Source of the DNA: Oscillospiraceae bacterium
Lineage (GTDB): Bacteria; Bacillota; Clostridia; Saccharofermentanales; Saccharofermentanaceae
NCBI GenBank assembly: GCA_902794115.1
Contig: CADBGD010000004.1
Coordinates: 1 to 37,498, forward strand
DNA length: 37,498 nucleotides
Direction: 5' to 3'
The translations under genes were made by a program, and so were the position numbers. Every line of letters begins with the position of its first letter. Within the stretch, counting starts at the first letter, position 1. Below, piece by piece: positions 1-7,708 of this stretch. The notes below the pieces were generated by a model. It made no database searches, was not told the origin of the DNA, and saw only the letters and a list, made by a program, of their open reading frames with translations.

Positions 1-47
1 CCCGAGCCACAAACTATAGTTAAATCTTTATATAAAGGAGAAAGTGT

Positions 48-3000
48 ATGGCATTACAACTTACAAAAAAGACCATGGACGGTAACGAAGCTGCTGCGTA
101 TACCTCGTATGCATTTACTGAGAACGCTGCAATTTACCCGATCACACCGTCCTCGCCTATGGCTGATCACACTGACCAATGGGCACAGCAGGGCAGAAAG
201 AATATCTTCGGACAGACGGTAAACATCGTCGAGATGGAGTCTGAGGGAGGTGCTTCCGGTGCTGTTCACGGCTCTCTGGCAACAGGTGCTCTGACAACAA
301 CCTATACCGCATCCCAGGGTCTTCTCCTGATGATCCCGAACATGTACAAGATCGCAGGTGAACTTCTCCCTTGCGTATTCCACGTTTCCGCTCGTGCTCT
401 GGCAGCTCATGCGCTGAACATTTTCGGTGACCACGCAGACGTTTATGCCTGCCGTCAGACCGGTTTCGCGATGCTCTGCTCCAACTCCGTTCAGGAAGTA
501 GCTGACCTGGCTGCTGTAGCTCACCTGGCTACCATCAAGACCAGAGTTCCGTTCATCCACTTCTTCGATGGTTTCCGCACATCTCACGAAATCCAGAAGA
601 TCGAGGTTATCGATTACGATACACTGGGCACCCTGGTTGACTACGATGCCATCAAGGAATTCCGTAAGAGATCCCTTTCTCCTAACCACCCGACACTTCG
701 TGGTACCGCTCAGAACCCGGATATCTACTTCCAGGGCAGAGAGGCTTCCAACCCGTTCTATCTGGCAGTTCCGGATCAGGTTCAGGCTTACATGGATAAG
801 ATCAATGAGATCCGTGGCACTAACTACAAGCTCTTCAACTACTATGGTGCTGAGGACGCTGACCGCGTAATCATCGCTATGGGTTCTGTCTGTGAGACAG
901 CTGAAGAAGTTATCGATTTCCTCAACGCTCACGGTGAGAAGGTTGGTCTTGTTAAGGTTCACCTCTATCGTCCGTTCTCTGCTGAGAAGCTCCTCGAGGC
1001 TATCCCGTCCACAACAAAGGCGATCGCAGTTCTCGACAGAACAAAGGAGCCGGGTTCTTACGCAGAGCCGCTGTTCCTCGACGTAGCTGCTGCTTACGTT
1101 GGCAAGAACGCTCCGAAGCTCATCGGCGGCCGTTACGGTATGGGTTCTAAGGATACAACTCCGGAGACCATCCTGGCTGTTTATAAGGAACTCAAGAAGG
1201 ATCAGCCGAAGGAAAGATTCACCATCGGTATCGATGATGACGTTACCTTCCTCTCTCTGGATTGCTCCGAGTCTATCGAAGTTGCCGGCGAGGGCACAGT
1301 TCAGGCTAGATTCTGGGGTCTCGGCGCTGACGGTACTGTTGGTGCGAACAAGAACTCCATCAAGATCATCGGTGACCACACAGACATGTATGCTCAGGCT
1401 TACTTCTCTTACGACTCTAAGAAGTCCGGTGGTATCACGATCTCTGACCTGAGATTCGGTACAACTCCGATCCGTTCCACATACCTCATCAACAAGGCTG
1501 ACTTCGTAGCTTGCCACAACCAGTCTTATGTTTATGAGTATGATATGCTCTCTTCCCTGAAGCCGGGCGGCACGTTCCTCCTCAATACTCAGTGGACAAG
1601 AGAAGAGCTCGAGGAGAGACTCCCGGGTTCCATGAAGAGATATATCGCGAACAACAACATCAAGTTCTATACTCTTGACGCTGTTGCTAAGGCTAAGGAG
1701 ATCGGCCTCGGCGGAAGAATCAACACCATCTGCCAGTCCGCATTCTTTAAGCTTTCCGGTATCCTTCCGGTAGAGCAGGCAGTTGACTACATGAAGAAGG
1801 CTGCTCTGAAGTCCTACGGTAAGAAGGGTGACGATATCGTTCAAATGAACTATGCTGCTATCGACGCTGGTGTGGATGCAGTAGTTGCTGTTGACGTTCC
1901 GGATTCCTGGAAGACAGCTGAGGACAAGCCGGTCGAGAAGAAGGCTGTTCCTGAGTTCATCGAGAAGGTCGTTAACGTAATGAACAGACAGGAAGGTAAC
2001 AAGCTTCCGGTATCTACCTTCAAGGGTATGGAAGATGGTACTTTCCCGCAGGGTACAGCTGCTTACGAGAAGCGCGGTACTGCTGTTGATATTCCGGTTT
2101 GGGATGCTTCTAAGTGTATCCAGTGTAACCAGTGCTCCATCGTATGTCCGCACGCTGCTATCCGTCCGTTCCTCCTTACTGAGGAAGAGGCTGCCAAGGC
2201 TCCGTTCGAGACCAAGGATGGCATGAAGGGTTACGAGCAGTACAAGTTCCGCATTCAGGTTTCCGCTATGGACTGCCTCTCCTGCGGTATCTGCGTAGAG
2301 TCCTGTATCGCGAAGGAAAAGGCAATCACCATGGTTCCGCTCAAGGACAACCTCAAGGAAGCCGAGAACTGGGATTACTGTGTTGCTCTGTCGCATAAGG
2401 ACAACCCGATGAATAAGGCCAGCATCAAGGGTTCTCAGTTCGAGCAGCCGCTCCTCGAGTTCTCCGGTGCTTGCGCAGGCTGTGGTGAGACACCTTACGT
2501 TAAGCTCCTGACCCAGCTCTTCGGTGACAGAATGCAGATCTCCAATGCTACAGGATGCTCCTCTATCTGGGGTGGTTCCGCTCCGTCTATGCCGTACACA
2601 ACCAACTACAGAGGTTTCGGTCCGGCTTGGGGTAACTCCCTCTTCGAGGATAACGCTGAGCATGGTCTGGGTATGTTCCTTGGTTACAAGCAGCTCAGAA
2701 ACAGAGCTAAGGATCTCGTTGAAGAGACTGTAGCTTCTACCTCTTCTGAGGATCTGAAGGCAGCTGCTCAGGCTTGGATCGACGGTTTCAACTCCGGTGA
2801 TCAGGCTCGTGAGAATGCTGAGAAGCTGGCTGACGCTCTGAAGGCTGAAGGTTCCGATTCCGCTAAGAAGGCTCTCGAGTATGAAGACTTCTTCATGAAG
2901 AGATCCCAGTGGATCATCGGTGGTGACGGATGGGCTTACGATATTGGTTACGGCGGACTTGATCACGTTCTTGCTTCCGGTGAGGATGTTAACGTTCTCG

Positions 3001-3554
3001 TACTCGATACTGAGGTTTACTCCAACACCGGTGGACAGGCTTCCAAGTCCACACCTCATTCTGCTGTTGCCCAGTTCGCTGCTGGCGGTAAGGCAATCAA
3101 GAAGAAGGACCTCGGCATGATGGCTATGAGCTATGGTTATGTATATGTTGCTCAGGTTTCCATGGGCGCAGATAAGAACCAGCTGATCAAGGCCTTCACA
3201 GAGGCTGAAGCTTACCATGGTCCGTCCATCGTAATCTGCTACGCTCCGTGTATCAACCACGGTATCAAGGGTGGCCTGAAGGTTGCTCAGATCAAGGAGA
3301 AGCAGGCTGTTGAGTGCGGTTACTGGCACCTGTTCAGATTCAACCCGACTCTGACAGCTGAGGGCAAGAATGCATTCACTCTCGACTCCAAGGAGCCGAC
3401 AGGTGACTTCATCGCCTTCCTCAAGAGCGAAGTTCGTTACAACTCCCTCTACAAGAAGTATCCGGAAGACGTCGTTGACGGTATGTTCGAAAAGACACAC
3501 CAGGATGCGATCGAGCGTTACGGTTCTTATGTAAAGAAGGCTAACGAAGCTTAA
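48..3554 (+). CDS. nifJ: Pyruvate:ferredoxin (flavodoxin) oxidoreductase
   Basis: This 1168-residue protein oxidatively decarboxylates pyruvate to acetyl-CoA and CO2 and passes electrons to ferredoxin in the cytoplasm. The full single-chain domain order is visible: an N-terminal pyruvate-binding transketolase-like domain (starting near YAFTENAAIYPITPSSPMA), the gamma-type domain with the FWGLGADGTVGANK segment, a two-cluster ferredoxin domain (CIQCNQCSIVCP and CLSCGICVESC), and a C-terminal TPP domain with CAGCGETPY, GGDGWAYDIGYGG and DTEVYSNTGGQ. Length is normal for the family. The ATG follows a strong AAAGGAG 6-7 bases upstream; a TATAGT at 15-20 could be a -10 box, but its -35 is outside the window. 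Codon use is strongly biased (AAG, CTC, GGT, TCC), as expected of a very highly expressed gene. It ends at its own terminator and is apparently monocistronic. Identification is secure. Confidence 0.98.
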   Translation: MALQLTKKTMDGNEAAAYTSYAFTENAAIYPITPSSPMADHTDQWAQQGRKNIFGQTVNIVEMESEGGASGAVHGSLATGALTTTYTASQGLLLMIPNMYKIAGELLPCVFHVSARALAAHALNIFGDHADVYACRQTGFAMLCSNSVQEVADLAAVAHLATIKTRVPFIHFFDGFRTSHEIQKIEVIDYDTLGTLVDYDAIKEFRKRSLSPNHPTLRGTAQNPDIYFQGREASNPFYLAVPDQVQAYMDKINEIRGTNYKLFNYYGAEDADRVIIAMGSVCETAEEVIDFLNAHGEKVGLVKVHLYRPFSAEKLLEAIPSTTKAIAVLDRTKEPGSYAEPLFLDVAAAYVGKNAPKLIGGRYGMGSKDTTPETILAVYKELKKDQPKERFTIGIDDDVTFLSLDCSESIEVAGEGTVQARFWGLGADGTVGANKNSIKIIGDHTDMYAQAYFSYDSKKSGGITISDLRFGTTPIRSTYLINKADFVACHNQSYVYEYDMLSSLKPGGTFLLNTQWTREELEERLPGSMKRYIANNNIKFYTLDAVAKAKEIGLGGRINTICQSAFFKLSGILPVEQAVDYMKKAALKSYGKKGDDIVQMNYAAIDAGVDAVVAVDVPDSWKTAEDKPVEKKAVPEFIEKVVNVMNRQEGNKLPVSTFKGMEDGTFPQGTAAYEKRGTAVDIPVWDASKCIQCNQCSIVCPHAAIRPFLLTEEEAAKAPFETKDGMKGYEQYKFRIQVSAMDCLSCGICVESCIAKEKAITMVPLKDNLKEAENWDYCVALSHKDNPMNKASIKGSQFEQPLLEFSGACAGCGETPYVKLLTQLFGDRMQISNATGCSSIWGGSAPSMPYTTNYRGFGPAWGNSLFEDNAEHGLGMFLGYKQLRNRAKDLVEETVASTSSEDLKAAAQAWIDGFNSGDQARENAEKLADALKAEGSDSAKKALEYEDFFMKRSQWIIGGDGWAYDIGYGGLDHVLASGEDVNVLVLDTEVYSNTGGQASKSTPHSAVAQFAAGGKAIKKKDLGMMAMSYGYVYVAQVSMGADKNQLIKAFTEAEAYHGPSIVICYAPCINHGIKGGLKVAQIKEKQAVECGYWHLFRFNPTLTAEGKNAFTLDSKEPTGDFIAFLKSEVRYNSLYKKYPEDVVDGMFEKTHQDAIERYGSYVKKANEA

Positions 3555-3580
3555 TCTGAAGCGAAGTTAAAAGCTAACTC

Positions 3581-3620
3581 AAAGGAGCGATTCCCATACG
3601 GGAACCGCTCCTTTTCTTTT
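3581..3620 (+). terminator. Rho-independent terminator of nifJ
   Basis: A stem of AAAGGAGCG plus TTCCC pairs with GGGAA plus CGCTCCTTT, with one A/C mismatch and a four-base ATAC loop. A T-rich tract (CTTTTCTTTTT) runs through and past the 3' arm. It lies 27 bases after the nifJ stop codon. Confidence 0.9.
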
Positions 3621-3653
3621 TCGAAAGAACCCGTGGAAAGCAGGAAGAAAATA

Positions 3654-3731
3654 GTCTTTGAAACCATGTGAAGGAGCGATTCCGCAGACGTGAAACGTCG
3701 AGGACCAGCGACGAACATGAGTTTCAAAGAT
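3654..3731 (+). other. Predicted RNA stem-loop in the nifJ-dnaD gap
   Basis: Bases 3655-3668 (TCTTTGAAACCATG) pair with 3716-3730, broken only by a bulged A at 3720, giving a stem of about 14 bp. It encloses about 47 bases that hold a second hairpin, GACGT-GAA-ACGTC (3687-3699). The enclosed segment begins with AAGGAGCGATTCC (3671-3683), a second copy of the 5' arm of the nifJ terminator. No known riboswitch family was recognised. It lies upstream of the likely dnaD promoter, so it could be a small RNA, part of nifJ read-through, or a DNA-level element. Small open frames crossing it lack a convincing ribosome binding site. Confidence 0.4.
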
Positions 3732-3779
3732 CTATTTCAGTGCTTGCCGGGGCGGGATGCTATCGCAATCTCCAAGGAG

Positions 3780-3808
3780 TTCTTTCGAAAGAGAAAAGGT
3801 GCTATAAT
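3780..3808 (+). promoter_or_regulatory. Likely promoter of the dnaD-dnaC-acpS operon
   Basis: A perfect TATAAT (-10) is at 3803-3808, about 28 bases before the DnaD-like start codon. The -35 region about 17 bases upstream (near 3780-3785, TTCTTT) is a poor match. This sets the operon start downstream of the stem-loop at 3654-3731. Confidence 0.55.
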
Positions 3809-3835
3809 AAAAACACTATTTTTTGGAGGTCAGCT

Positions 3836-5119
3836 ATGTCAGCGCAAGAGCGAGATAAGCTTTTACTATCAGACACTTTGGTGCCGGATCTGTTTATCAC
3901 CCAGTATATGTCTTCGCTGAGTGGCGCCGCCATACAGCTTTACCTTCTGCTTCTGATGGATCGGTCGAATTCCTCTTCATTAACGATCGACAGCCTTGCA
4001 AGAAAGATCGGCTGGACGAAAGAGGAAGTGAAAGAGCAGGTATTCCACCTTACTTCAGCTGGACTTATGGAGCGGGATGGAGAGAAGATCTCCCTTTCTG
4101 ACATCAAGGCAAAAGAAGTGGACCGGTATATCGAATGGAAAGAAAATGCCGGCCTGATCACTCCGCCCCAGCATGTGGATCCGTCGATGGAGAGTTTATC
4201 CAGAAGTATCGACGATACTTTCTTTATGGGGCATATGAACTATTCCTGGCACCGTTTTATCGATGAGAGTGCCAGTGTCTTTAAGCTGAAGCCCGACGTG
4301 ATCTATGCGCTTTTCGGCGCCCTTTCGGAAAGAAACAAGCTGCTGGTCAAGAGTACAAAGCCGGCGGAAGAACTGCGTGAAAAGTGGTGCCAGAGGGGTG
4401 TCCACACTTCTGAAGAGCTGGAAAAGATCCAGGAAGAAGATAGAAGCATCAAGGAATGCACGGACGCCATGGGAAAGAAGCTTCGTAAGAAACTGGATGG
4501 TGTTGCCATCGAGTATATCGAGAAGTGGATGCTGGTCTATAAGATGGAGCCGCAGGTTCCGCCTTTCCTTTACACCTATCTCCGGAAGGAGAAAAGAAAA
4601 GAACAGGTGACTTTCCCGCAGATGGATGAGATCTTACAGGAATGGTTTTCCCATAACATCCATACGGAAGAGGAAGCTTCCCTTTATGAGAATAAGAAGG
4701 TGGCGGCAGACCGCATGACGGCCATGACAAATTTCTGCGGAGAGCTTTTCAGGAAGAAACTGGATGGCATGGATCTGGAGATCATCTCGAAATGGGCAAA
4801 TGTTGATCTGTGGGAAGAGCCTCTGGTCCGGTATGCCTATGAAGTTCTGCATCAGTATATGAATACGATCACCATAAGCCAGGTGGATGACAGACTGAAG
4901 CTCTGGAAAGAAAATGGCGTGGCTTCGGTGACCCGTGCCAAGCAGTTTGAAGCGGAGAACAAGAAGAAAAATAAAGAAGAGTACCAGGCGCGGAAAAAGG
5001 GACCCATGGCAGGGCAGATGGAGATTCCTTTCCTGGAAAACGAGTATTCCCAGGCGCATCTGGATCAGAAGGAACAGGAGTCTATAGAGAATCTCGACAG
5101 ACTTCTTGGTGAGGAATAA
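3836..5119 (+). CDS. DnaD-like replication initiation protein
   Basis: This 427-residue protein is probably a primosome protein of the DnaD/DnaB type, which helps load the replicative helicase in Firmicutes. The N-terminal part (about residues 1-110) looks like the DnaD winged helix, with LSGAAIQLYLLLLMDR followed by a helix-turn-helix-like segment (LARKIGWTKEEV). The rest contains two repeated helical modules of the DnaD C-terminal (DnaB_2) type, around residues 135-240 and 265-365, both with the pattern (FRKK)LDGxxxExIxKW. The ATG at 3836 is chosen because GGAGGT lies 5 bases upstream and a TATAAT just before that; the open frame runs about 56 codons further upstream but through non-coding-looking sequence. 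The next gene, a DnaC/DnaI-like ATPase, follows after 9 bases, which supports a helicase-loading role. Confidence 0.85.
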   Translation: MSAQERDKLLLSDTLVPDLFITQYMSSLSGAAIQLYLLLLMDRSNSSSLTIDSLARKIGWTKEEVKEQVFHLTSAGLMERDGEKISLSDIKAKEVDRYIEWKENAGLITPPQHVDPSMESLSRSIDDTFFMGHMNYSWHRFIDESASVFKLKPDVIYALFGALSERNKLLVKSTKPAEELREKWCQRGVHTSEELEKIQEEDRSIKECTDAMGKKLRKKLDGVAIEYIEKWMLVYKMEPQVPPFLYTYLRKEKRKEQVTFPQMDEILQEWFSHNIHTEEEASLYENKKVAADRMTAMTNFCGELFRKKLDGMDLEIISKWANVDLWEEPLVRYAYEVLHQYMNTITISQVDDRLKLWKENGVASVTRAKQFEAENKKKNKEEYQARKKGPMAGQMEIPFLENEYSQAHLDQKEQESIENLDRLLGEE

Positions 5120-5128
5120 GGAGAGGCG

Positions 5129-6097
5129 ATGGATAGAATCTACGAAGATCTGAAACGTGTGATGGAAAACCGCCGCATCCGCAGCGCGATCCTGCAGCAG
5201 GACAAATATGAGTCGCTGATCCGGCGCTATCCGAAGCTGGCAGAAATCGAGCAGCGGATCGCCCAGACTACCGAAGATGCACTTCTGATGTCTTTGGACG
5301 GCGTCAGGGACGATTCTCTTCCGGAGAAGCTTGAGAAGCTGGAGGCGGAGAGAAGAAAGATCCTGGTGGACTGTCAGCTGACCGAGGAGGATCTGAAGGT
5401 GCAGCCGAACTGCCCCATTTGCGATGACACCGGATATGTGACGGTGAAGTCTCCGGATGGAAAAGAAAGAGAAGAATTCTGCACATGCACGAGAAAGCTT
5501 CTGGCTCCGGCGATGCTTCGCCGTTCCGGGGTTGAGAAATATCCGGACTATTCTTTTGAAAAGGGAAAAGCATCTTTTTACCCGGAAGATTCGGCGATGA
5601 ACAGCCTTTATGAGAAATTCGAAAAGATCGCGAAGAAGTGCCGGGTGCCGAACTGTGTATTCTTTGGTACTTCCGGAAAAGGAAAGACCTTCCTGGCTGT
5701 CTCGATCGCCCGGGAATATGCGATGCAGGGCCACTCGGCCTTAGTGATCCGTCAGGCGGAGGCTTCGGAAGTTATGCAGGAACATCGGAAAGTGATCGGT
5801 TCCTACTATACTCCGTCCCAGAAAGAAAATGAGATCGAAACCAGACGGGAGTACCTGATCGAGGCGGAGATCCTGGTGCTGGACGATCTGGGCGTGGAAC
5901 CCAAAACGCCGAATTCCCAGTCGGATCTGATCTATATTCTGGATGAGCGTGTGCTTTCCGGGAAAACAACGATCATTACGACCAACTATGACATGGATGC
6001 GCTGAAAGAGCGCTACGGCGGAAGGATCTTTGAACGTCTGGACCGGGATTTTTCCAAATTCCGTTTCAACGAAAAGACGGAAGGTGATCGGGCATGA
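5129..6097 (+). CDS. DnaC/DnaI-like helicase-loader ATPase
   Basis: This 322-residue AAA+ ATPase is of the DnaC/DnaI/IstB group and is expected to load the replicative DnaB-type helicase with the DnaD-like protein encoded just upstream. The N-terminal half is helical with a zinc-ribbon-like set of cysteines, CPIC (95-98) and CTC (118-120). The ATPase half carries Walker A GTSGKGKT (180-187), Walker B ILVLDDLG (about 248-255), and a sensor segment TIITTNY. AGGAG lies 5-6 bases before the start. The last four bases overlap the acpS start (ATGA), implying translational coupling. A transposon-borne IstB is unlikely because no transposase is nearby. Confidence 0.9.
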   Translation: MDRIYEDLKRVMENRRIRSAILQQDKYESLIRRYPKLAEIEQRIAQTTEDALLMSLDGVRDDSLPEKLEKLEAERRKILVDCQLTEEDLKVQPNCPICDDTGYVTVKSPDGKEREEFCTCTRKLLAPAMLRRSGVEKYPDYSFEKGKASFYPEDSAMNSLYEKFEKIAKKCRVPNCVFFGTSGKGKTFLAVSIAREYAMQGHSALVIRQAEASEVMQEHRKVIGSYYTPSQKENEIETRREYLIEAEILVLDDLGVEPKTPNSQSDLIYILDERVLSGKTTIITTNYDMDALKERYGGRIFERLDRDFSKFRFNEKTEGDRA

Positions 6098-6495
6098 TCT
6101 CGTCCGGTGTCGATATTGTTTCCCAGGAGCGGATCGCAAAGGCGATTGAAAAGCATGAAGAGGCCTTTCTCCAAAGAGTCTGTTCGGAAGGCGAGATCGA
6201 GCTTTACCGGTCCATCAAAACCCCTGCCCGGAAAGTGGAATTTTTATCCGGCAGGTTTGCCGCAAAAGAAGCTGTGTCAAAAGCACTAGGCACCGGACTG
6301 GGCGCCAAGGGCGTGGCCCTGACGGATATGGAGATCAAAAAGAAGGAAAGCGGCGCTCCGGAAGTAGTCCTTACCGGAAAAGCGAAAGAAGTATATAGTA
6401 AGCAGAAGGGAAGGAGTATTTCCGTCTCCATCTCCCATGATGCCGGTATGGCGGTGGCATTCTGCTGTATAGAGAAGGAAGAAGAAAAGAAATGA
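6094..6495 (+). CDS. acpS: Holo-[acyl-carrier-protein] synthase
   Basis: The 133-residue enzyme transfers 4'-phosphopantetheine from CoA to the serine of apo-acyl carrier protein, activating it for fatty acid synthesis. Family motifs are all present: GVDIVSQERI near the N-terminus (the Mg-binding Asp is D7), GRFAAKEAVSKALGTGLG with the metal-binding Glu, and SISHD near the C-terminus. Length is typical of the small bacterial AcpS. It is fused into the operon by 4-base overlaps on both sides (with the helicase-loader and with the membrane SH3 protein), so all are probably co-translated. Confidence 0.95.
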   Translation: MISSGVDIVSQERIAKAIEKHEEAFLQRVCSEGEIELYRSIKTPARKVEFLSGRFAAKEAVSKALGTGLGAKGVALTDMEIKKKESGAPEVVLTGKAKEVYSKQKGRSISVSISHDAGMAVAFCCIEKEEEKK

Positions 6496-7688
6496 GACAG
6501 GAGTCCCATTGGTGGAGACAATTTAAGGTCAGACTGACCAAGGTTTTCCGGAAAAAGTCGAAGGATGACGGAATCAGCGGCACAGGAAGCATTCTGGAGC
6601 CGACCGGTCAGTACGGAAAAGCAGAAGATCTGGTGGATGTATGGTCCCTCAATAAGTCGGATTCATCCGTATCGGATAGCCAGAAGAGCCGGTGGCCGAG
6701 ACTTGTGCTGGCCGCAGGTATCTTTCTGACCATCATGATGGTCGTATTTCTTCTTTTGCCGAGGGTGCTTCCGGGATTTTTCAAAAATACGGATATCGCT
6801 TTATTCGTGGAAAAAGAACCGCAACTCATCTATGACGATACCTATCGGGTGGTAAAAGTCAGTGCAGCCAGTGTGATGGCTTCAGATGACATCACCAGTA
6901 AGCGCCTCACCCAGGTCCTGATGAATGAACCGGTGCATTTCCTGAACGATGACTGCAAGAACGGTTACGTCTGCATCCGTACCATGGATAATATCGTAGG
7001 CTACGTCAAAGCGGACGAACTGAATACGGATATGTCCTCCTGCGAGCCGGAACTGCATCTTTTTAAACTGGTCGTGGCGGATATCAGTAAACGCGTTATG
7101 TCCCACGCCAGTAACGGTACCCTGATCAGCGAAGTGCCAATGAATACAGTGCTGTATGCTGACGTAAAACGTGATACCGTATACCAGGTGCAGCTGCCGA
7201 ACGGGGAGACCGGCTGGATCAGCAGCAGTGGTGTGATCGAGCTGCAGGTGGATGAAGATACTGCGGAAGTAGGCGTGCGTTATTTCGTCAGCTCGGCCAG
7301 GACCATGGTAAATGCCACCTATCTGGATGGCGGATTGACCAACCGTGGCATATCCATCCAGGGACTGATCTATGTGTCTGCCGCGGTAAACGGAATCGTG
7401 CTTCCCCGTGAGCTGAAGGACCTGATCACCTGCGGGAATGAAGTGGAACTTCAGTATGACGCGGTGACAAATGAACTGGTGATCGACTGTATTATCCCGG
7501 GAGACATCGTTTTCCTGGCGGATCCATACAGGCCGGGAAGCAAGGAACCGTATGAAGTGGCGATATGTACGGATACGGGGGTGCTTCTGATGCGGGCGCC
7601 GACCGGAACTTCCATCAAACTATGTAAGTTTGATGCAAGTTCGGATGTTGTGAAACGAATCATCTGCGTACGAAGGATCTTCTCGTAA
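6492..7688 (+). CDS. Membrane-anchored SH3 protein with a degenerate NlpC/P60 domain
   Basis: This 398-residue protein has a cytoplasmic N-terminus, one transmembrane helix (about 69-91) and an extracellular part. Outside it shows two bacterial SH3-like repeats (about 118-177 and 192-251, the second with LPNGETGWISSSGVIEL), typical of cell-wall binding. Residues about 262-398 line up with NlpC/P60 peptidoglycan hydrolases: GGLTNRGISIQGL corresponds to the usual GG...R-G-F-D-C-S-G-L, IVLPREL to the LPR segment, and IIPGDIVFL to the PGDLVFF segment. The catalytic Cys is replaced by Ile289 and the His of HVAIY by Glu355, so hydrolysis is not expected. A scaffold or regulator of wall hydrolysis is an inference. 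The reading frame is intact. The start overlaps the acpS stop (ATGA). Confidence 0.75.
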   Translation: MRQESHWWRQFKVRLTKVFRKKSKDDGISGTGSILEPTGQYGKAEDLVDVWSLNKSDSSVSDSQKSRWPRLVLAAGIFLTIMMVVFLLLPRVLPGFFKNTDIALFVEKEPQLIYDDTYRVVKVSAASVMASDDITSKRLTQVLMNEPVHFLNDDCKNGYVCIRTMDNIVGYVKADELNTDMSSCEPELHLFKLVVADISKRVMSHASNGTLISEVPMNTVLYADVKRDTVYQVQLPNGETGWISSSGVIELQVDEDTAEVGVRYFVSSARTMVNATYLDGGLTNRGISIQGLIYVSAAVNGIVLPRELKDLITCGNEVELQYDAVTNELVIDCIIPGDIVFLADPYRPGSKEPYEVAICTDTGVLLMRAPTGTSIKLCKFDASSDVVKRIICVRRIFS

Positions 7689-7708
7689 GGAAGATCCTTT
7701 TTATTTTA
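7673..7708 (+). terminator. Terminator of the dnaD-dnaC-acpS-SH3 operon
   Basis: A perfect 10-bp stem AAGGATCTTC / GAAGATCCTT with a 7-base loop is followed by TTTATTTT. The stop codon of the SH3 protein lies in the loop, so the 5' arm is coding. It also lies between this operon and the convergent reverse transcriptase gene. Confidence 0.9.

Noticed and set aside
54-3500. A 1148-codon open frame on the minus strand inside nifJ
   Set aside because: It mirrors nifJ almost end to end. The strong codon bias of nifJ avoids codons that give stops on the other strand, so the open frame is an artefact; its translation shows no recognisable domain and has unusual composition.
3668-3835. An N-terminal extension of the DnaD-like protein, or a separate 76-codon gene
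   Set aside because: The sequence overlaps an RNA-like stem and the TATAAT promoter, and the best ribosome site (GGAGGT) points to the ATG at 3836.
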